Positions 43,636 to 52,272 of a DNA stretch of 64,000 nt are shown in pieces; position 1 is the stretch's first letter, and each line of letters starts with the position of its first letter. The stretch comes from Oscillospiraceae bacterium. Its GTDB lineage: Bacteria; Bacillota_A; Clostridia; Oscillospirales; Oscillospiraceae. The DNA lies in the NCBI GenBank assembly GCA_015067895.1, contig SVLP01000009.1, positions 5,003 through 69,002 of the forward strand. Direction: 5' to 3'. Made by a program: the position numbers and the translations under genes. The notes beneath the pieces were generated by a model. The model ran no database searches and had not been told where the DNA came from. It saw nothing but the letters and a program-made list of their open reading frames with translations.

Positions 43636-44193
43636 ATGATCCAATCCAGAGCAGACCTCTCAGAATACCTGCAGGCAGACGAGAATTATCTCGTCCCTGA
43701 TGGATTCAAGCAAACCTTGATCGCAGGTATCACCTGTTTTCCCGCTGTTTCCATCAAAAAGTACCTCACGTTTCTGCGCAAGCAGGAATATTACATCAAC
43801 ACCGCCAACGGCAGCAAGCTGAAAAAGCTGCTTGCCCTTTACTATGAGCGCAGAAAGAACTCCCTCGGCCTCCGGCTGGGGATCGAGATCGCGCCCAACT
43901 GCTTCGGGAAGGGGCTGTGCATCTACCACGCCGGCAACATCGTTGTAAATGACTCCGTCCGTGCCGGTGAAAACTGCAAGCTCCACGGAAGCAACTGCAT
44001 CGGCAACAACGGGATCACCCAGCACGCGCCCCGCTTGGGAGACAACGTGGACATCGGCTTCGGTGCGGTTGTGATCGGAGACATCGAGATTGCAGACGGT
44101 ACCGTCATCGGTGCAAATGCCGTGGTCAACCGCTCCGTCCGGGAAGCCGGATGCACCGTGGTCGGCGTCCCGGCAGCACCAATCCATCGGTAA
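43636..44193 (+). CDS. Serine-acetyltransferase-like hexapeptide transferase, 185 aa
   Basis: A left-handed beta-helix acetyltransferase of the CysE-like group that occurs in capsule loci. An N-terminal helical part of about 75 residues is followed by IYHAGNIVVNDSVRAGENC, GSNCIGNNGITQHAPRLG and GAVVIGDIEIADGTVIGANA, ending VVGVPAAPIHR. H in IYHAG is the usual catalytic position. It is too short for a true CysE and no cysteine pathway gene is near, so sugar O-acetylation is likelier. Confidence 0.82.
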   Translation: MIQSRADLSEYLQADENYLVPDGFKQTLIAGITCFPAVSIKKYLTFLRKQEYYINTANGSKLKKLLALYYERRKNSLGLRLGIEIAPNCFGKGLCIYHAGNIVVNDSVRAGENCKLHGSNCIGNNGITQHAPRLGDNVDIGFGAVVIGDIEIADGTVIGANAVVNRSVREAGCTVVGVPAAPIHR

Positions 44194-44250
44194 CCACGTT
44201 TCCCGAACATCCGATATCCTGCGACTACCCCCACCAAGGAGTTCTATTGT

Positions 44251-45264
44251 ATGAAGTTCTCTGTCATTATTCCGGCATACAATGCCGAAAAAACCCTGAC
44301 CGCCTGTCTCCAGAGCCTGGCTGAACAAACATTTTCCAATTTTGAGGTACTCATCATCGATGACGGATCATCGGACTGCACGATGGAAAAAGCATCGGGA
44401 TTTACCGAGCATGACTCCCGATTCCATTATGTCCGACAGGACAACGGCGGTGTATCCAGTGCCAGAAACCGTGGCATGCGTACTGCCGTCGGTGATTTCA
44501 TCGTGTTCCTGGACAGCGACGACCGGCTTGATCCCCGTTACCTTGAGAACTTCTTCGGTATGATCACCGCGCACCCGGACAGCGACAACTTCTGGTGCGG
44601 TTACAGAGCCGTGGACGGTCAGGGAAATCCCCTCGATGCGTGCACGTTTTCAGCGGATGACGGTCTGCAGATCCAGGATCGCTCACAGATCATCAGTCTG
44701 CACTTGAAGTCACTGGATGCATCCCCTTGCAACAAGGCATACCGCAGATCGATCATCGCACATCACGCCCTGTCTATGCGGGAGGAACTGTCGCTCGGTG
44801 AGGATCTTCTGTTCAATTATGCCTATTTGGATGTATCCCGAACCAAGATCGTCATCTCCAATCAGCCACTTTACATTTACACAAAAGCCGGAAACGATTC
44901 TCTGGACAGCAAATTCCGTGCTGATCTGAAAGATATCTACGACACGCTGGACAATGGGATGCTCCATTATCTGCAAAAATGGGATATCCCGCAAGATCGG
45001 TTGTCTGATTTCTACAGCAGTGTTTATTTCCGATTGGAAAAAGTTCTGTATAACACATATCGCCCCGAAAATACCATGTCTGCCGCAGAAAAGCGGCGAT
45101 ATAATGAGAAGCTCATGCGCAGTGCAAAATTCCAGGAAGCTCTGAACACCGCGAGTTATGCCGTGCATCCTGCGTACCGCGTCGCCTATCGGGCAGGCAG
45201 CTGGCGGATGATCCAACTGCTGGATCACCTTCAGAAAATCAAAGCCCGACTCCGGCCATCCTGA
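44251..45264 (+). CDS. GT2-family glycosyltransferase, 337 aa
   Basis: GT-A motifs FSVIIPAYNAEKTLTACLQS, LIIDDGSSDCTMEKAS, QDNGGVSSARNRGM and FLDSDDRLDPRYLENF. SPCNKAYRRSIIAHHAL and LSLGEDLLFNYAYLD mark the acceptor half. Base composition is lower in GC than the neighbouring housekeeping genes. AAGGAG lies about 11 bases before the ATG. Confidence 0.9.
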   Translation: MKFSVIIPAYNAEKTLTACLQSLAEQTFSNFEVLIIDDGSSDCTMEKASGFTEHDSRFHYVRQDNGGVSSARNRGMRTAVGDFIVFLDSDDRLDPRYLENFFGMITAHPDSDNFWCGYRAVDGQGNPLDACTFSADDGLQIQDRSQIISLHLKSLDASPCNKAYRRSIIAHHALSMREELSLGEDLLFNYAYLDVSRTKIVISNQPLYIYTKAGNDSLDSKFRADLKDIYDTLDNGMLHYLQKWDIPQDRLSDFYSSVYFRLEKVLYNTYRPENTMSAAEKRRYNEKLMRSAKFQEALNTASYAVHPAYRVAYRAGSWRMIQLLDHLQKIKARLRPS

Positions 45265-45295
45265 CATCCCCTCGAAATAATGTAAGGACAAGAAC

Positions 45296-46828
45296 ATGAA
45301 AACAAACGGAAGTCAACTTAAAATCGGCATCATTTTGAATTACATCAATCTAATCATCGGCAATCTGATCCCGATCTTCTATACCCCTATCATGCTGTCC
45401 CTGCTGGGGCAGAATGAATACGGCTTGTACAAGCTCGCCAGCAGCGTCACCAGCTATCTGTCGCTGATTTCCATGGGTCTTGGCTCTGCAGTGTCCCGAT
45501 ATCTGATCAAAGCCAATACCGAAGAGGGAAAGGAAGCCGAGGAGCGCGTCCTGGGCCTGTTCGTGACGATCTTCCGGATTATTGCCGCTGCGGCATTGGT
45601 CGTCGGCACGGTGCTGACTATGAGCCTGCATCTGTGGTACGCGGAATCCCTGAGCCCGGACGAGTTGGCACGAATGAAGGTCATCGTCTTCGTGCTGGTG
45701 TGCAACATGTCCATCAGCTTTACTGTGTCGCCCTATATGTCCGTGGTCACAACCCATGAGCGTTTCCTGTTCACGCAGGGAGCAAATATCGTGTCCACCT
45801 GTATGGGCCCCCTGCTGAATCTGGCAGTACTGTTTTTTGGCGGCAGATCCATCGAAATGGCTGTCTCGTCGCTGGTGCTGAATGTATTGGTTCAGTTTGC
45901 ATATCTGTGCTACGTCCGCAGATCTATCGGCATTCGCCCGAACTATCAGAATATGCCGACGAACCTGATGAAGGAGATCCTACGGTTCTCTTTCTGGGTC
46001 TTCGTTGCGAACGTGGTGGGTCAGCTCTACAATGCCACAGATACCGTTATGATTGGTGCGGTTCCTGCGCTGGCCACCGTCGGAACTGCGGTATACAGTG
46101 TTGGTGCCACGTTCAATAACATCGTGTTCAGTCTGACCACAGGTGTCTCCAGCCTCATAAGTCCGAAAACCAATAAAATGGTTTTCTCCGGTGCCTCCAG
46201 ACAGGAGCTGACCGATCTGGCAATTCGGATCGGCAGAATCCAAGGTTACATCATCTCGCTGGTCGTATCGGGATTCATCGCGTTTGGCAAGCCTTTTATT
46301 GCATTTTACGCCGGAGAAGGCTACGAAGATGCATATTGGGTCGCAGTGTTCATGATGGTTCCCAACATGATCCCCCTTGTCCAGAGTGTATGCCTGAGCG
46401 TGATCGTCGCACAAAACAAGCACCGATTCCGTTCCCTGGTCTATCTGGGCATCGCCATTACAAACGTGATCGGTACATGGTTTATGATGCACAAGTACGG
46501 GATTATTGGTGCAGCCTTAGTAACAGGACTCTCCGTGGTCGCCGGACAGGGCGTCATTATGAACTGGTACTATCACAAGAAAACCGCTTTGGATATGGTA
46601 CGTTTCTGGAAATCTGTCGCCGTTCTGTACCTGATCCCGACCGGAATGTGCATCGCCACCCTGCTGCTGTCGCGCTGGATCGATTTCTACCGGCTTCCGA
46701 TCATGCTGACAGGTATTGTCGTATACACCATTATTTACTGTGTCCTGAACTGGTTCCTGATGATGGATCAATACGAAAAATCAATCCTCACGGAGCCTTT
46801 CCACAAAATCATCAAAAGGAAGGGATGA
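45296..46828 (+). CDS. Wzx-type oligosaccharide flippase, 510 aa
   Basis: A MATE/MOP-superfamily membrane protein with about 12-14 helices that moves lipid-linked repeat units across the membrane. The start IGIILNYINLIIGNLIPIFYTP and MLSLLGQNEYGLYKLASSV are typical of PF01943 flippases in Firmicute capsule loci. With the EpsG polymerase at 34656 it gives the operon a Wzx/Wzy-type export route. Confidence 0.9.
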   Translation: MKTNGSQLKIGIILNYINLIIGNLIPIFYTPIMLSLLGQNEYGLYKLASSVTSYLSLISMGLGSAVSRYLIKANTEEGKEAEERVLGLFVTIFRIIAAAALVVGTVLTMSLHLWYAESLSPDELARMKVIVFVLVCNMSISFTVSPYMSVVTTHERFLFTQGANIVSTCMGPLLNLAVLFFGGRSIEMAVSSLVLNVLVQFAYLCYVRRSIGIRPNYQNMPTNLMKEILRFSFWVFVANVVGQLYNATDTVMIGAVPALATVGTAVYSVGATFNNIVFSLTTGVSSLISPKTNKMVFSGASRQELTDLAIRIGRIQGYIISLVVSGFIAFGKPFIAFYAGEGYEDAYWVAVFMMVPNMIPLVQSVCLSVIVAQNKHRFRSLVYLGIAITNVIGTWFMMHKYGIIGAALVTGLSVVAGQGVIMNWYYHKKTALDMVRFWKSVAVLYLIPTGMCIATLLLSRWIDFYRLPIMLTGIVVYTIIYCVLNWFLMMDQYEKSILTEPFHKIIKRKG

Positions 46829-46832
46829 GTAT

Positions 46833-47618
46833 ATGAATCTGTTCAAATCACTGAATTCCCGCGTCCAGAACTGGCAAAGCAAGCATTTCGAAAAGACCAA
46901 ATACGGAAAGCGGCTTGCCGGATATCGCGACAAGCACAAGGGCGAGACCTGCTTCATCATCGGCAACGGCCCCAGTTTGCGGGCTGAGGATCTGCAGGCC
47001 CTGCATGAGCGCGGGATCGTGACCTTCGCCACCAACCGCGTTTTCAAGGTCTTCGATCAGACCCAGTGGCGTCCGACCTATTATGTCAGTGAGGATATCC
47101 TCCTGATGCGCGACGTTCAGGAGACCATCCGTGATATGGATGTACAGGGCCGCTTCATCCCGATCAACCTGAAATGGTATGAGGGCGTCGATATCCCCAA
47201 TGCGGATTACTTCTACATCGAATATACCGCCCCCATGAAGGAGACCTTCTGTTTGTCTGTGGATATCCCTCACTGCATCCGCTGCCGGGGCACCGTGACG
47301 ATGACCTGTCTTCAGCTGGCGGCATACATGGGCTTCACCCGGATCTATCTCATCGGCGTGGATCACAACTTCGCAAAAATGTTTGATAAGAACGGCAATG
47401 TCGTCATCGACCATTCCATCAAGAATCACTTCGCCGACGATTACGACAAAGGCATCTTCGACCAGGGCTTCCATGTGGATGAGGCCACTGAGGCCTATAT
47501 GGACATGGAGCGTCTGAGCCGCAAATGCGGAACCTTCCGGATTTTCAACGCTACCAGAGGAGGAAAGCTGGAAGTGTATGAACGAGTCGATTTGGATTCC
47601 CTGTTGAAACAACTTTAA
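46833..47618 (+). CDS. MptE-like/DUF115 domain protein, 261 aa
   Basis: The core is ETCFIIGNGPSLRAEDLQAL, a G-N-G-P-S nucleotide-binding loop, then FATNRVFKVF, RPTYYVSEDILL and FTRIYLIGVDHNF, all features of PF01973. That fold is shared with sialyltransferases and with the flagellin-modifying Maf proteins, which use CMP-activated nonulosonic acids. It lies 17 bases before kdsB. A role as transferase of the CMP-ulosonate made by the next genes is inference. AAGGAAGG is upstream of the start. Confidence 0.8.
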   Translation: MNLFKSLNSRVQNWQSKHFEKTKYGKRLAGYRDKHKGETCFIIGNGPSLRAEDLQALHERGIVTFATNRVFKVFDQTQWRPTYYVSEDILLMRDVQETIRDMDVQGRFIPINLKWYEGVDIPNADYFYIEYTAPMKETFCLSVDIPHCIRCRGTVTMTCLQLAAYMGFTRIYLIGVDHNFAKMFDKNGNVVIDHSIKNHFADDYDKGIFDQGFHVDEATEAYMDMERLSRKCGTFRIFNATRGGKLEVYERVDLDSLLKQL

Positions 47619-47635
47619 GTATGGAGGAAGAGAAT

Positions 47636-48382
47636 ATGAAGATTATTGGAGCTATCCCCGCACGATACGGTTCTTCCCGTTTCCCCGGCAAGCCCCTGCA
47701 GGACATCTGCGGCAAACCCATGCTCTGGTGGGTCTACCAGCAGGCCAAAAAGGTTGCCGAATTCGAGGATGTCTACATCGCCACAGATGACCAGCGTATC
47801 GTAGATCTGTGTGAAGAGCACGGCATGAATGTTGTCATGACCGGCACCCATTCCACCCACATCGCCCGCATCCATGAGCTGTCCACCAAGGTGGACGCCG
47901 ACTACTACGTCAACATCAACGGTGATGAACCCCTGATCGAGCCCGAAACCATCCGGGCCATCATCCCCGCCGCTGCCTCCGACCAGCCCAAGGTCTTCGG
48001 TCTGATGAAAATCCTGAGAGATCCCGTGGAGCTGATCGATCCCACCAATATCAAGGTCGCCGCCAACAAGGACGGTGTCGCCCTTTATATCTCCCGCGCA
48101 CCCATCCCTCACCCCTACAAGACCATCCTCTTCGAGTACAAGAAGGCCATCGGCGTGGAATGCTGGAACAAGGCCGCCCTGGAGCTGTTTGTGAACACGG
48201 AGCCCGGTGTTATGGAGCAGATCGAGGATCTGGTGGCACTGCGTTTCTTCGAGAACGGCTGCCCCATGCACTATACGCTGGTCGAGAGTAACTCCCTCTC
48301 CGTGGACACTCCCAAGGATCTGGAGAAGGTGCGCCTCATCATGAAAAAGTTGCTGCAGGAGCAGAACGCCGATGCACAGTGA
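47636..48382 (+). CDS. kdsB: 3-deoxy-manno-octulosonate cytidylyltransferase (CMP-Kdo synthetase), 248 aa
   Basis: Activates Kdo or a close 3-deoxy-ulosonic acid with CTP. The CTP loop is IGAIPARYGSSRFPGKPL, followed by VYIATDDQRIVDLCEEHG, GTHSTHIARIHEL (in place of the usual S-G-T-D-R), YYVNINGDEPLI and FENGCPMHYTLVESNSLSVD with the C-terminal T-P-K-D. The length is typical. The ATG at 47636 has GGAGGA 7 bases upstream. Kdo is rare in Gram-positives, so a capsule sugar is likely. The altered H-I-A-R segment could mean a non-Kdo substrate. Confidence 0.9.
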   Translation: MKIIGAIPARYGSSRFPGKPLQDICGKPMLWWVYQQAKKVAEFEDVYIATDDQRIVDLCEEHGMNVVMTGTHSTHIARIHELSTKVDADYYVNINGDEPLIEPETIRAIIPAAASDQPKVFGLMKILRDPVELIDPTNIKVAANKDGVALYISRAPIPHPYKTILFEYKKAIGVECWNKAALELFVNTEPGVMEQIEDLVALRFFENGCPMHYTLVESNSLSVDTPKDLEKVRLIMKKLLQEQNADAQ

Positions 48383-49934
48383 TATCAAGCTTCTCGACTG
48401 CACGCTTCGTGACGGCGCGCACCTGAACAAGGGCCGCTTCGGCAGAAAGGTCATCACCGAGACCATCGCCGGTCTGGTTCAGGCAAAGCTGGATATCGTG
48501 GAGATCGGCTTTTTCGACAACGAGCCCTACGATGAGAACACCAGCTACTTCAACTCCATCGCCGCAGCAAAATCCGTCCTCCCCGAGGAGAAGGGTACCA
48601 CCAGCTTCTCCCTGATGGCGGATTTCGTGGACGTCAGCCAGGTCGAGCCCTGCGACGGCACCATCGAATTTTTCCGGCTTTCCTTCAAACGCAGCCGCCT
48701 GGGCTGGGCCCTGGACGCCGCAAAGACCCTGATGGACAAGGGCTACAAGGTCTACATCAATCCCGTGAACTGCAATGTCTACACCGATGCGGAATATCTG
48801 AACGTGATCGAACAGGTGAACCGGCTCAAGCCCTACGGCTTCTCCATCGTCGATACCTTCGGCGTGCTCCGCAAGGAGACCCTCTCCCGGATCTACTACC
48901 TTCTGGAGGGCAATCTGGACCCGGAGATTACCATCGGCCTGCACCTGCACGAAAATCTGGGCCTGTCCTATTCCCTTGCCCAGCACTTTCTGGAAATCCG
49001 CAATCCCAAACGGCGCGTGACCGTTGACTGCTCGCTGCTGGGCATGGGCCGGGTACCCGGCAATCTCTGCACGGAGCAGATCATGGATCACCTGAACATC
49101 TACATGGGCAGGGAGTACAACACGGAGCCTGCGCTGGATATGATCGATGACCACATCGCCCCCATCAAGCGGGAGATTCCCTGGGGCTACTCAATCCCCT
49201 ATGCACTCTCCGGCAAATACGGCGTCCACCGCACCTATGCGGAATTCCTCATGGGCAAGCACCGACTGAAGACCAAGGATATTCAGCGCATCCTGAGCGT
49301 CATCGATAAAAAACACATCGAGAATTTTGACGAGGAATACATTGAGCGGCTGTACCGGCAGTATATGAGCGTTGAATGCGATGATGCTGGCTCCATTGCG
49401 GCTCTCACCCAACGGCTCAGCTGCAGATCCGTGATGATTATCTGCCCGGGACGTTCCATCGTCGGACGAGAAGCGGAGCTGCGCGCCTATGCCGCAGAAC
49501 ACGACCTGGTCACCATCTCGGTGAACTTCCTCCCGGAATTTTTGATGCCGGACTGCGTCTTCTGCGGAAATGTCAAGCGCGTCCATAACATCCCAAAGAG
49601 CGGACAGTCCCTGCGTCTGATCACCTCCAACGTACTGGAAAGCGCACAGGGCCGATATGATCACGTCTTTTCCTTCAACGACTGTGTGTACTTCAACGAA
49701 ACCTTCTGCGAGGATTCTACGGTCATGTTGCTCAAGGTGCTGAGCCGCTGCGGCTGCAGTGAGATCTGCATCGCAGGCTTCGATGGCTTTGCCCAGGGTG
49801 TCGCCAACTACTACAAGGAGGGCTATACCAGGGAGAAGGGCCCCTTTGTCAATACCAAGGTTATTCGGCGAATCCTGAGTGAATCGCTGAATCGTCTGAA
49901 CATCCGCTTTTTGACACCGTCTGCTTACCAATAA
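48372..49934 (+). CDS. DRE-TIM aldolase domain fused to an MptE/DUF115-like domain, 520 aa
   Basis: Residues 1-about 290 are a DRE-TIM metallolyase barrel like HMG-CoA lyase or 4-hydroxy-2-oxovalerate aldolase: KLLDCTLRDGAHLNKGRF (R-D of the active site), metal ligands in IGLHLHENLGLSYSLA, then VDCSLLGMGRVPGNLCTEQ. Residues about 345-520 begin SVMIICPGRSIVGREAELRA and continue VTISVNFLPEFLMPDCVFCG and EICIAGFDGFAQGVANYY, with the strand order of the DUF115/MptE fold. It overlaps kdsB by 11 bases and precedes the KdsC-like gene. A carbon-carbon step in ulosonate synthesis is the natural guess; no such activity is established here. Confidence 0.82.
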   Translation: MHSDIKLLDCTLRDGAHLNKGRFGRKVITETIAGLVQAKLDIVEIGFFDNEPYDENTSYFNSIAAAKSVLPEEKGTTSFSLMADFVDVSQVEPCDGTIEFFRLSFKRSRLGWALDAAKTLMDKGYKVYINPVNCNVYTDAEYLNVIEQVNRLKPYGFSIVDTFGVLRKETLSRIYYLLEGNLDPEITIGLHLHENLGLSYSLAQHFLEIRNPKRRVTVDCSLLGMGRVPGNLCTEQIMDHLNIYMGREYNTEPALDMIDDHIAPIKREIPWGYSIPYALSGKYGVHRTYAEFLMGKHRLKTKDIQRILSVIDKKHIENFDEEYIERLYRQYMSVECDDAGSIAALTQRLSCRSVMIICPGRSIVGREAELRAYAAEHDLVTISVNFLPEFLMPDCVFCGNVKRVHNIPKSGQSLRLITSNVLESAQGRYDHVFSFNDCVYFNETFCEDSTVMLLKVLSRCGCSEICIAGFDGFAQGVANYYKEGYTREKGPFVNTKVIRRILSESLNRLNIRFLTPSAYQ

Positions 49935-49964
49935 CAGATGCCAAAGTGAGGAGCAATGATCCCA

Positions 49965-50438
49965 ATGAAACTGAAAATGCTGGTTATGGATGTGGACGGC
50001 ACCCTGACGGACGGACACATCTACATCGGGGCCGATGGCGAGATGATGAAAGCCTTCCATGTCCAGGACGGCTACGCCATCGCCCACACGCTGCCTGATC
50101 TGGGCGTCACCCCCGTCATCATCACCGGCCGAAAATCCAAAATCGTGGAAAAACGGGCCGCTGAGCTGAAGATCACCCATCTGCACCAGGGCATCTCAGA
50201 CAAGCTAAGCAAGCTGAAGGAGGTCGCCGCTGAGCTGGGCGCATCCGCCGAAGAGATCGCCTACATTGGCGATGATGTCAATGACCTGGACTGCATTCGC
50301 TGGTGCGGCGTTACCGGCTGTCCTGCCGATGCCGTGCCGGAGGTTCTGGAGGCCGTCAGCTATGTCTGCAAGCGAGACGGTGGACGGGGCGCAGTCCGGG
50401 AGTTCATCAATCGGTTCCTCAAAGAGATGGGAGCATGA
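49965..50438 (+). CDS. KdsC-like HAD phosphatase (ulosonate-phosphate phosphatase), 157 aa
   Basis: A small capless HAD protein of the KdsC/YrbI group, which removes phosphate from Kdo-8-P or a nonulosonate-9-P. MLVMDVDGTLTDGHIYIG holds nucleophile D9 and acid D11, VIITGRKSK is motif II, HQGISDKLSKL supplies the lysine, and AYIGDDVNDLDCIRW is motif IV. The ATG at 49965 fits the family start; ATG 49956 is an alternative, nearer to GAGGAG. It overlaps the VanZ start by 4 bases. Confidence 0.87.
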   Translation: MKLKMLVMDVDGTLTDGHIYIGADGEMMKAFHVQDGYAIAHTLPDLGVTPVIITGRKSKIVEKRAAELKITHLHQGISDKLSKLKEVAAELGASAEEIAYIGDDVNDLDCIRWCGVTGCPADAVPEVLEAVSYVCKRDGGRGAVREFINRFLKEMGA

Positions 50439-52054
50439 GTCTTTCCAGGCTGTTCTGGTGGATCTACCAGCTTTCCCCCGGTGTGATCGTGCTGGCGTTC
50501 GCGGCGTGTACGCTGGTGTTTCTTTGGCTGTACCGGCGGCTGCGGGAGCTTCGTTGGGTGCGGGGCCTTCTGATATCTGTGCTGATGATCTGGCTGGCCG
50601 CTGCGGTCTATGCCACGCTCCTGAACCGGAGCAGGGGAACCGTGGGGGCCTTTCAGACGATCCCCCTCCATTCCTACCGGGAGATGTGCGCCACCGGTAA
50701 CCGGGAGATCCTGCGCAGCAATTTCATGAATGTGGCGCTGTTCTACCCGGCGGGACTCCTGCTTGGGGCGATCCTCCCGAAAAAACGGCGGGCAGCGGTT
50801 CTTCTGGCGGTGCTCAGCCTGTCCATCGAGAACGCTCAGCACAGCCTGTTCCTGGGCAGGGGAGAGATCGACGATGTGCTCCACAATACCCTGGGGGCTG
50901 TTATCGGCTCTCTGGCACTGTCCCTGGAACCCATACTTTTCTCTACAGATAAGAAGGAGCAAACCTCCATGAGCAAGATCCTGATTTTGACCAACCATTC
51001 GTATATGCTTTACCGCTTCCGCACGGAGCTGATCCAGACCCTCATGAAAGACCATGAGGTGGTGCTGAGCATGCCCTTTGTGGGCCATGAGGAGGACTTC
51101 ATGGCCATGGGCCTGCGCTGCATCGAGACCGAGGTGGATCGCCGGGGCATCAATCCCAAGCGGGATCTGAAGCTCTTCCGCTTCTACCGCAGCTTGCTGA
51201 AAGCGGAGAAGCCCGACATGGTCATTACATACTCCATCAAGCCCAACATCTACGGCGGCTGGGCTTGCCAGCTTGCCGAGATCCCCTACTGCGCCAATGT
51301 CCAGGGCCTGGGCACCGCCTTCCAGAAGAAGGGCCTGGCCCCGATCGTCACCGTGATGTACAAGACCGCCCTGCGGAAGGCCAAGACCGTCTTCTTTGAG
51401 AACCAGGGCAACGCCAATGAGTTTGTCAGCCGTCACATCATCCCGGAGAAAAAGATCACCCTCCTCAGCGGCGCGGGCATCAATCTGGAGGCCTACCCCT
51501 ATACCCCCTATCCGGAAAACGACCGGGTGCACTTCCTGTACCTGAGCCGCCTGATGGCGGAAAAGGGCGTGAGGGAGCTGCTGACCGCCATGAAGCGGCT
51601 CCATGACGAGCTGGGCGACCGGGTGGTGCTTGACTTAGTGGGCTTTTACGATGACGAGGCCTGTCAGGCCCAGGCCGAAGAGCTGGTGAAGGAGGGCATC
51701 GCCGTGTTCCACGGCTTCCAGTCCGAGCCCCGGCCCTTCTACGCGAAGGCCGACTGCGTGGTGCTGGCCAGCTATCACGAGGGTATGAGCAACGTCCTGC
51801 TGGAGGCTGCCGCAACGGGCCGTCCCGTCATCACCAGCGACATCTACGGCTGCCGCGAGGCGGTGGACGAGGGCGTCAGCGGCCTGCTGTGCAAGGTCAA
51901 GGACGCCGACAGTCTCTATGAACAGATGAAAAAGATGGCCCTCCTGCCCCGGGAAGACCGGGCACAGATGGGCATTGCCGGCCGTGAAAAGATGGAGCGG
52001 CAGTTTGACAAAAAGGTAGTGGTGAAAAACACCATTAATGCGATTGACAAGTAA
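50435..52054 (+). CDS. VanZ domain fused in frame to a GT4 glycosyltransferase, 539 aa
   Basis: Residues 1-about 175 are a VanZ-type membrane domain with helices and the motif NFMNVALFYPAGLLLG, SIENAQHSLFLGRGEIDDVL, HNTLGAVIGS. With no stop codon, the frame continues into MSKILILTNHSYMLYRFR, a full GT4 protein (361 residues) with VHFLYLSRLMAEKGVRELL and SYHEGMSNVLLEAAATGRPV. AAGGAG lies 9 bases before the internal ATG at 50969, so the transferase may also be made alone. Either it is a true fusion or an in-frame loss of the VanZ stop. The last 67 residues match the inverted remnant at 31201. Confidence 0.8.
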   Translation: MSLSRLFWWIYQLSPGVIVLAFAACTLVFLWLYRRLRELRWVRGLLISVLMIWLAAAVYATLLNRSRGTVGAFQTIPLHSYREMCATGNREILRSNFMNVALFYPAGLLLGAILPKKRRAAVLLAVLSLSIENAQHSLFLGRGEIDDVLHNTLGAVIGSLALSLEPILFSTDKKEQTSMSKILILTNHSYMLYRFRTELIQTLMKDHEVVLSMPFVGHEEDFMAMGLRCIETEVDRRGINPKRDLKLFRFYRSLLKAEKPDMVITYSIKPNIYGGWACQLAEIPYCANVQGLGTAFQKKGLAPIVTVMYKTALRKAKTVFFENQGNANEFVSRHIIPEKKITLLSGAGINLEAYPYTPYPENDRVHFLYLSRLMAEKGVRELLTAMKRLHDELGDRVVLDLVGFYDDEACQAQAEELVKEGIAVFHGFQSEPRPFYAKADCVVLASYHEGMSNVLLEAAATGRPVITSDIYGCREAVDEGVSGLLCKVKDADSLYEQMKKMALLPREDRAQMGIAGREKMERQFDKKVVVKNTINAIDK

Positions 52055-52112
52055 TCACCATTCCATACAGCATCTTTAGATACCAATACCATTGGATGTC
52101 ACAATAGATTTC

Positions 52113-52152
52113 CCCTGGTAGTCCATTACGGGACTACCAGGGATCTTTTTTA
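52113..52152 (+). terminator. Intrinsic terminator of the polysaccharide operon
   Basis: CCCTGGTAGTCC / GGGACTACCAGGG with a 5-base loop, then ATCTTTTTT, 58 bases past the last stop. Confidence 0.88.
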
Positions 52153-52223
52153 TTAAGCAGGCTTTACTTCGTTCATTTCTCCGTTAAATCGCAACTTTTC
52201 GACCACATATTATCCATTTAGAA

Positions 52224-52249
52224 AGCCCGAAGCGTGGCTGCTTCGGGCT
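52224..52249. terminator. Hairpin upstream of the amidoligase pseudogene
   Basis: AGCCCGAAGC / GCTTCGGGCT, a 10-bp stem with a 6-base loop, followed by GATTTTATTTT. Position before a gene start suggests a leftover terminator or attenuator. Confidence 0.55.
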
Positions 52250-52272
52250 GATTTTATTTTGGAGGTATGTAT

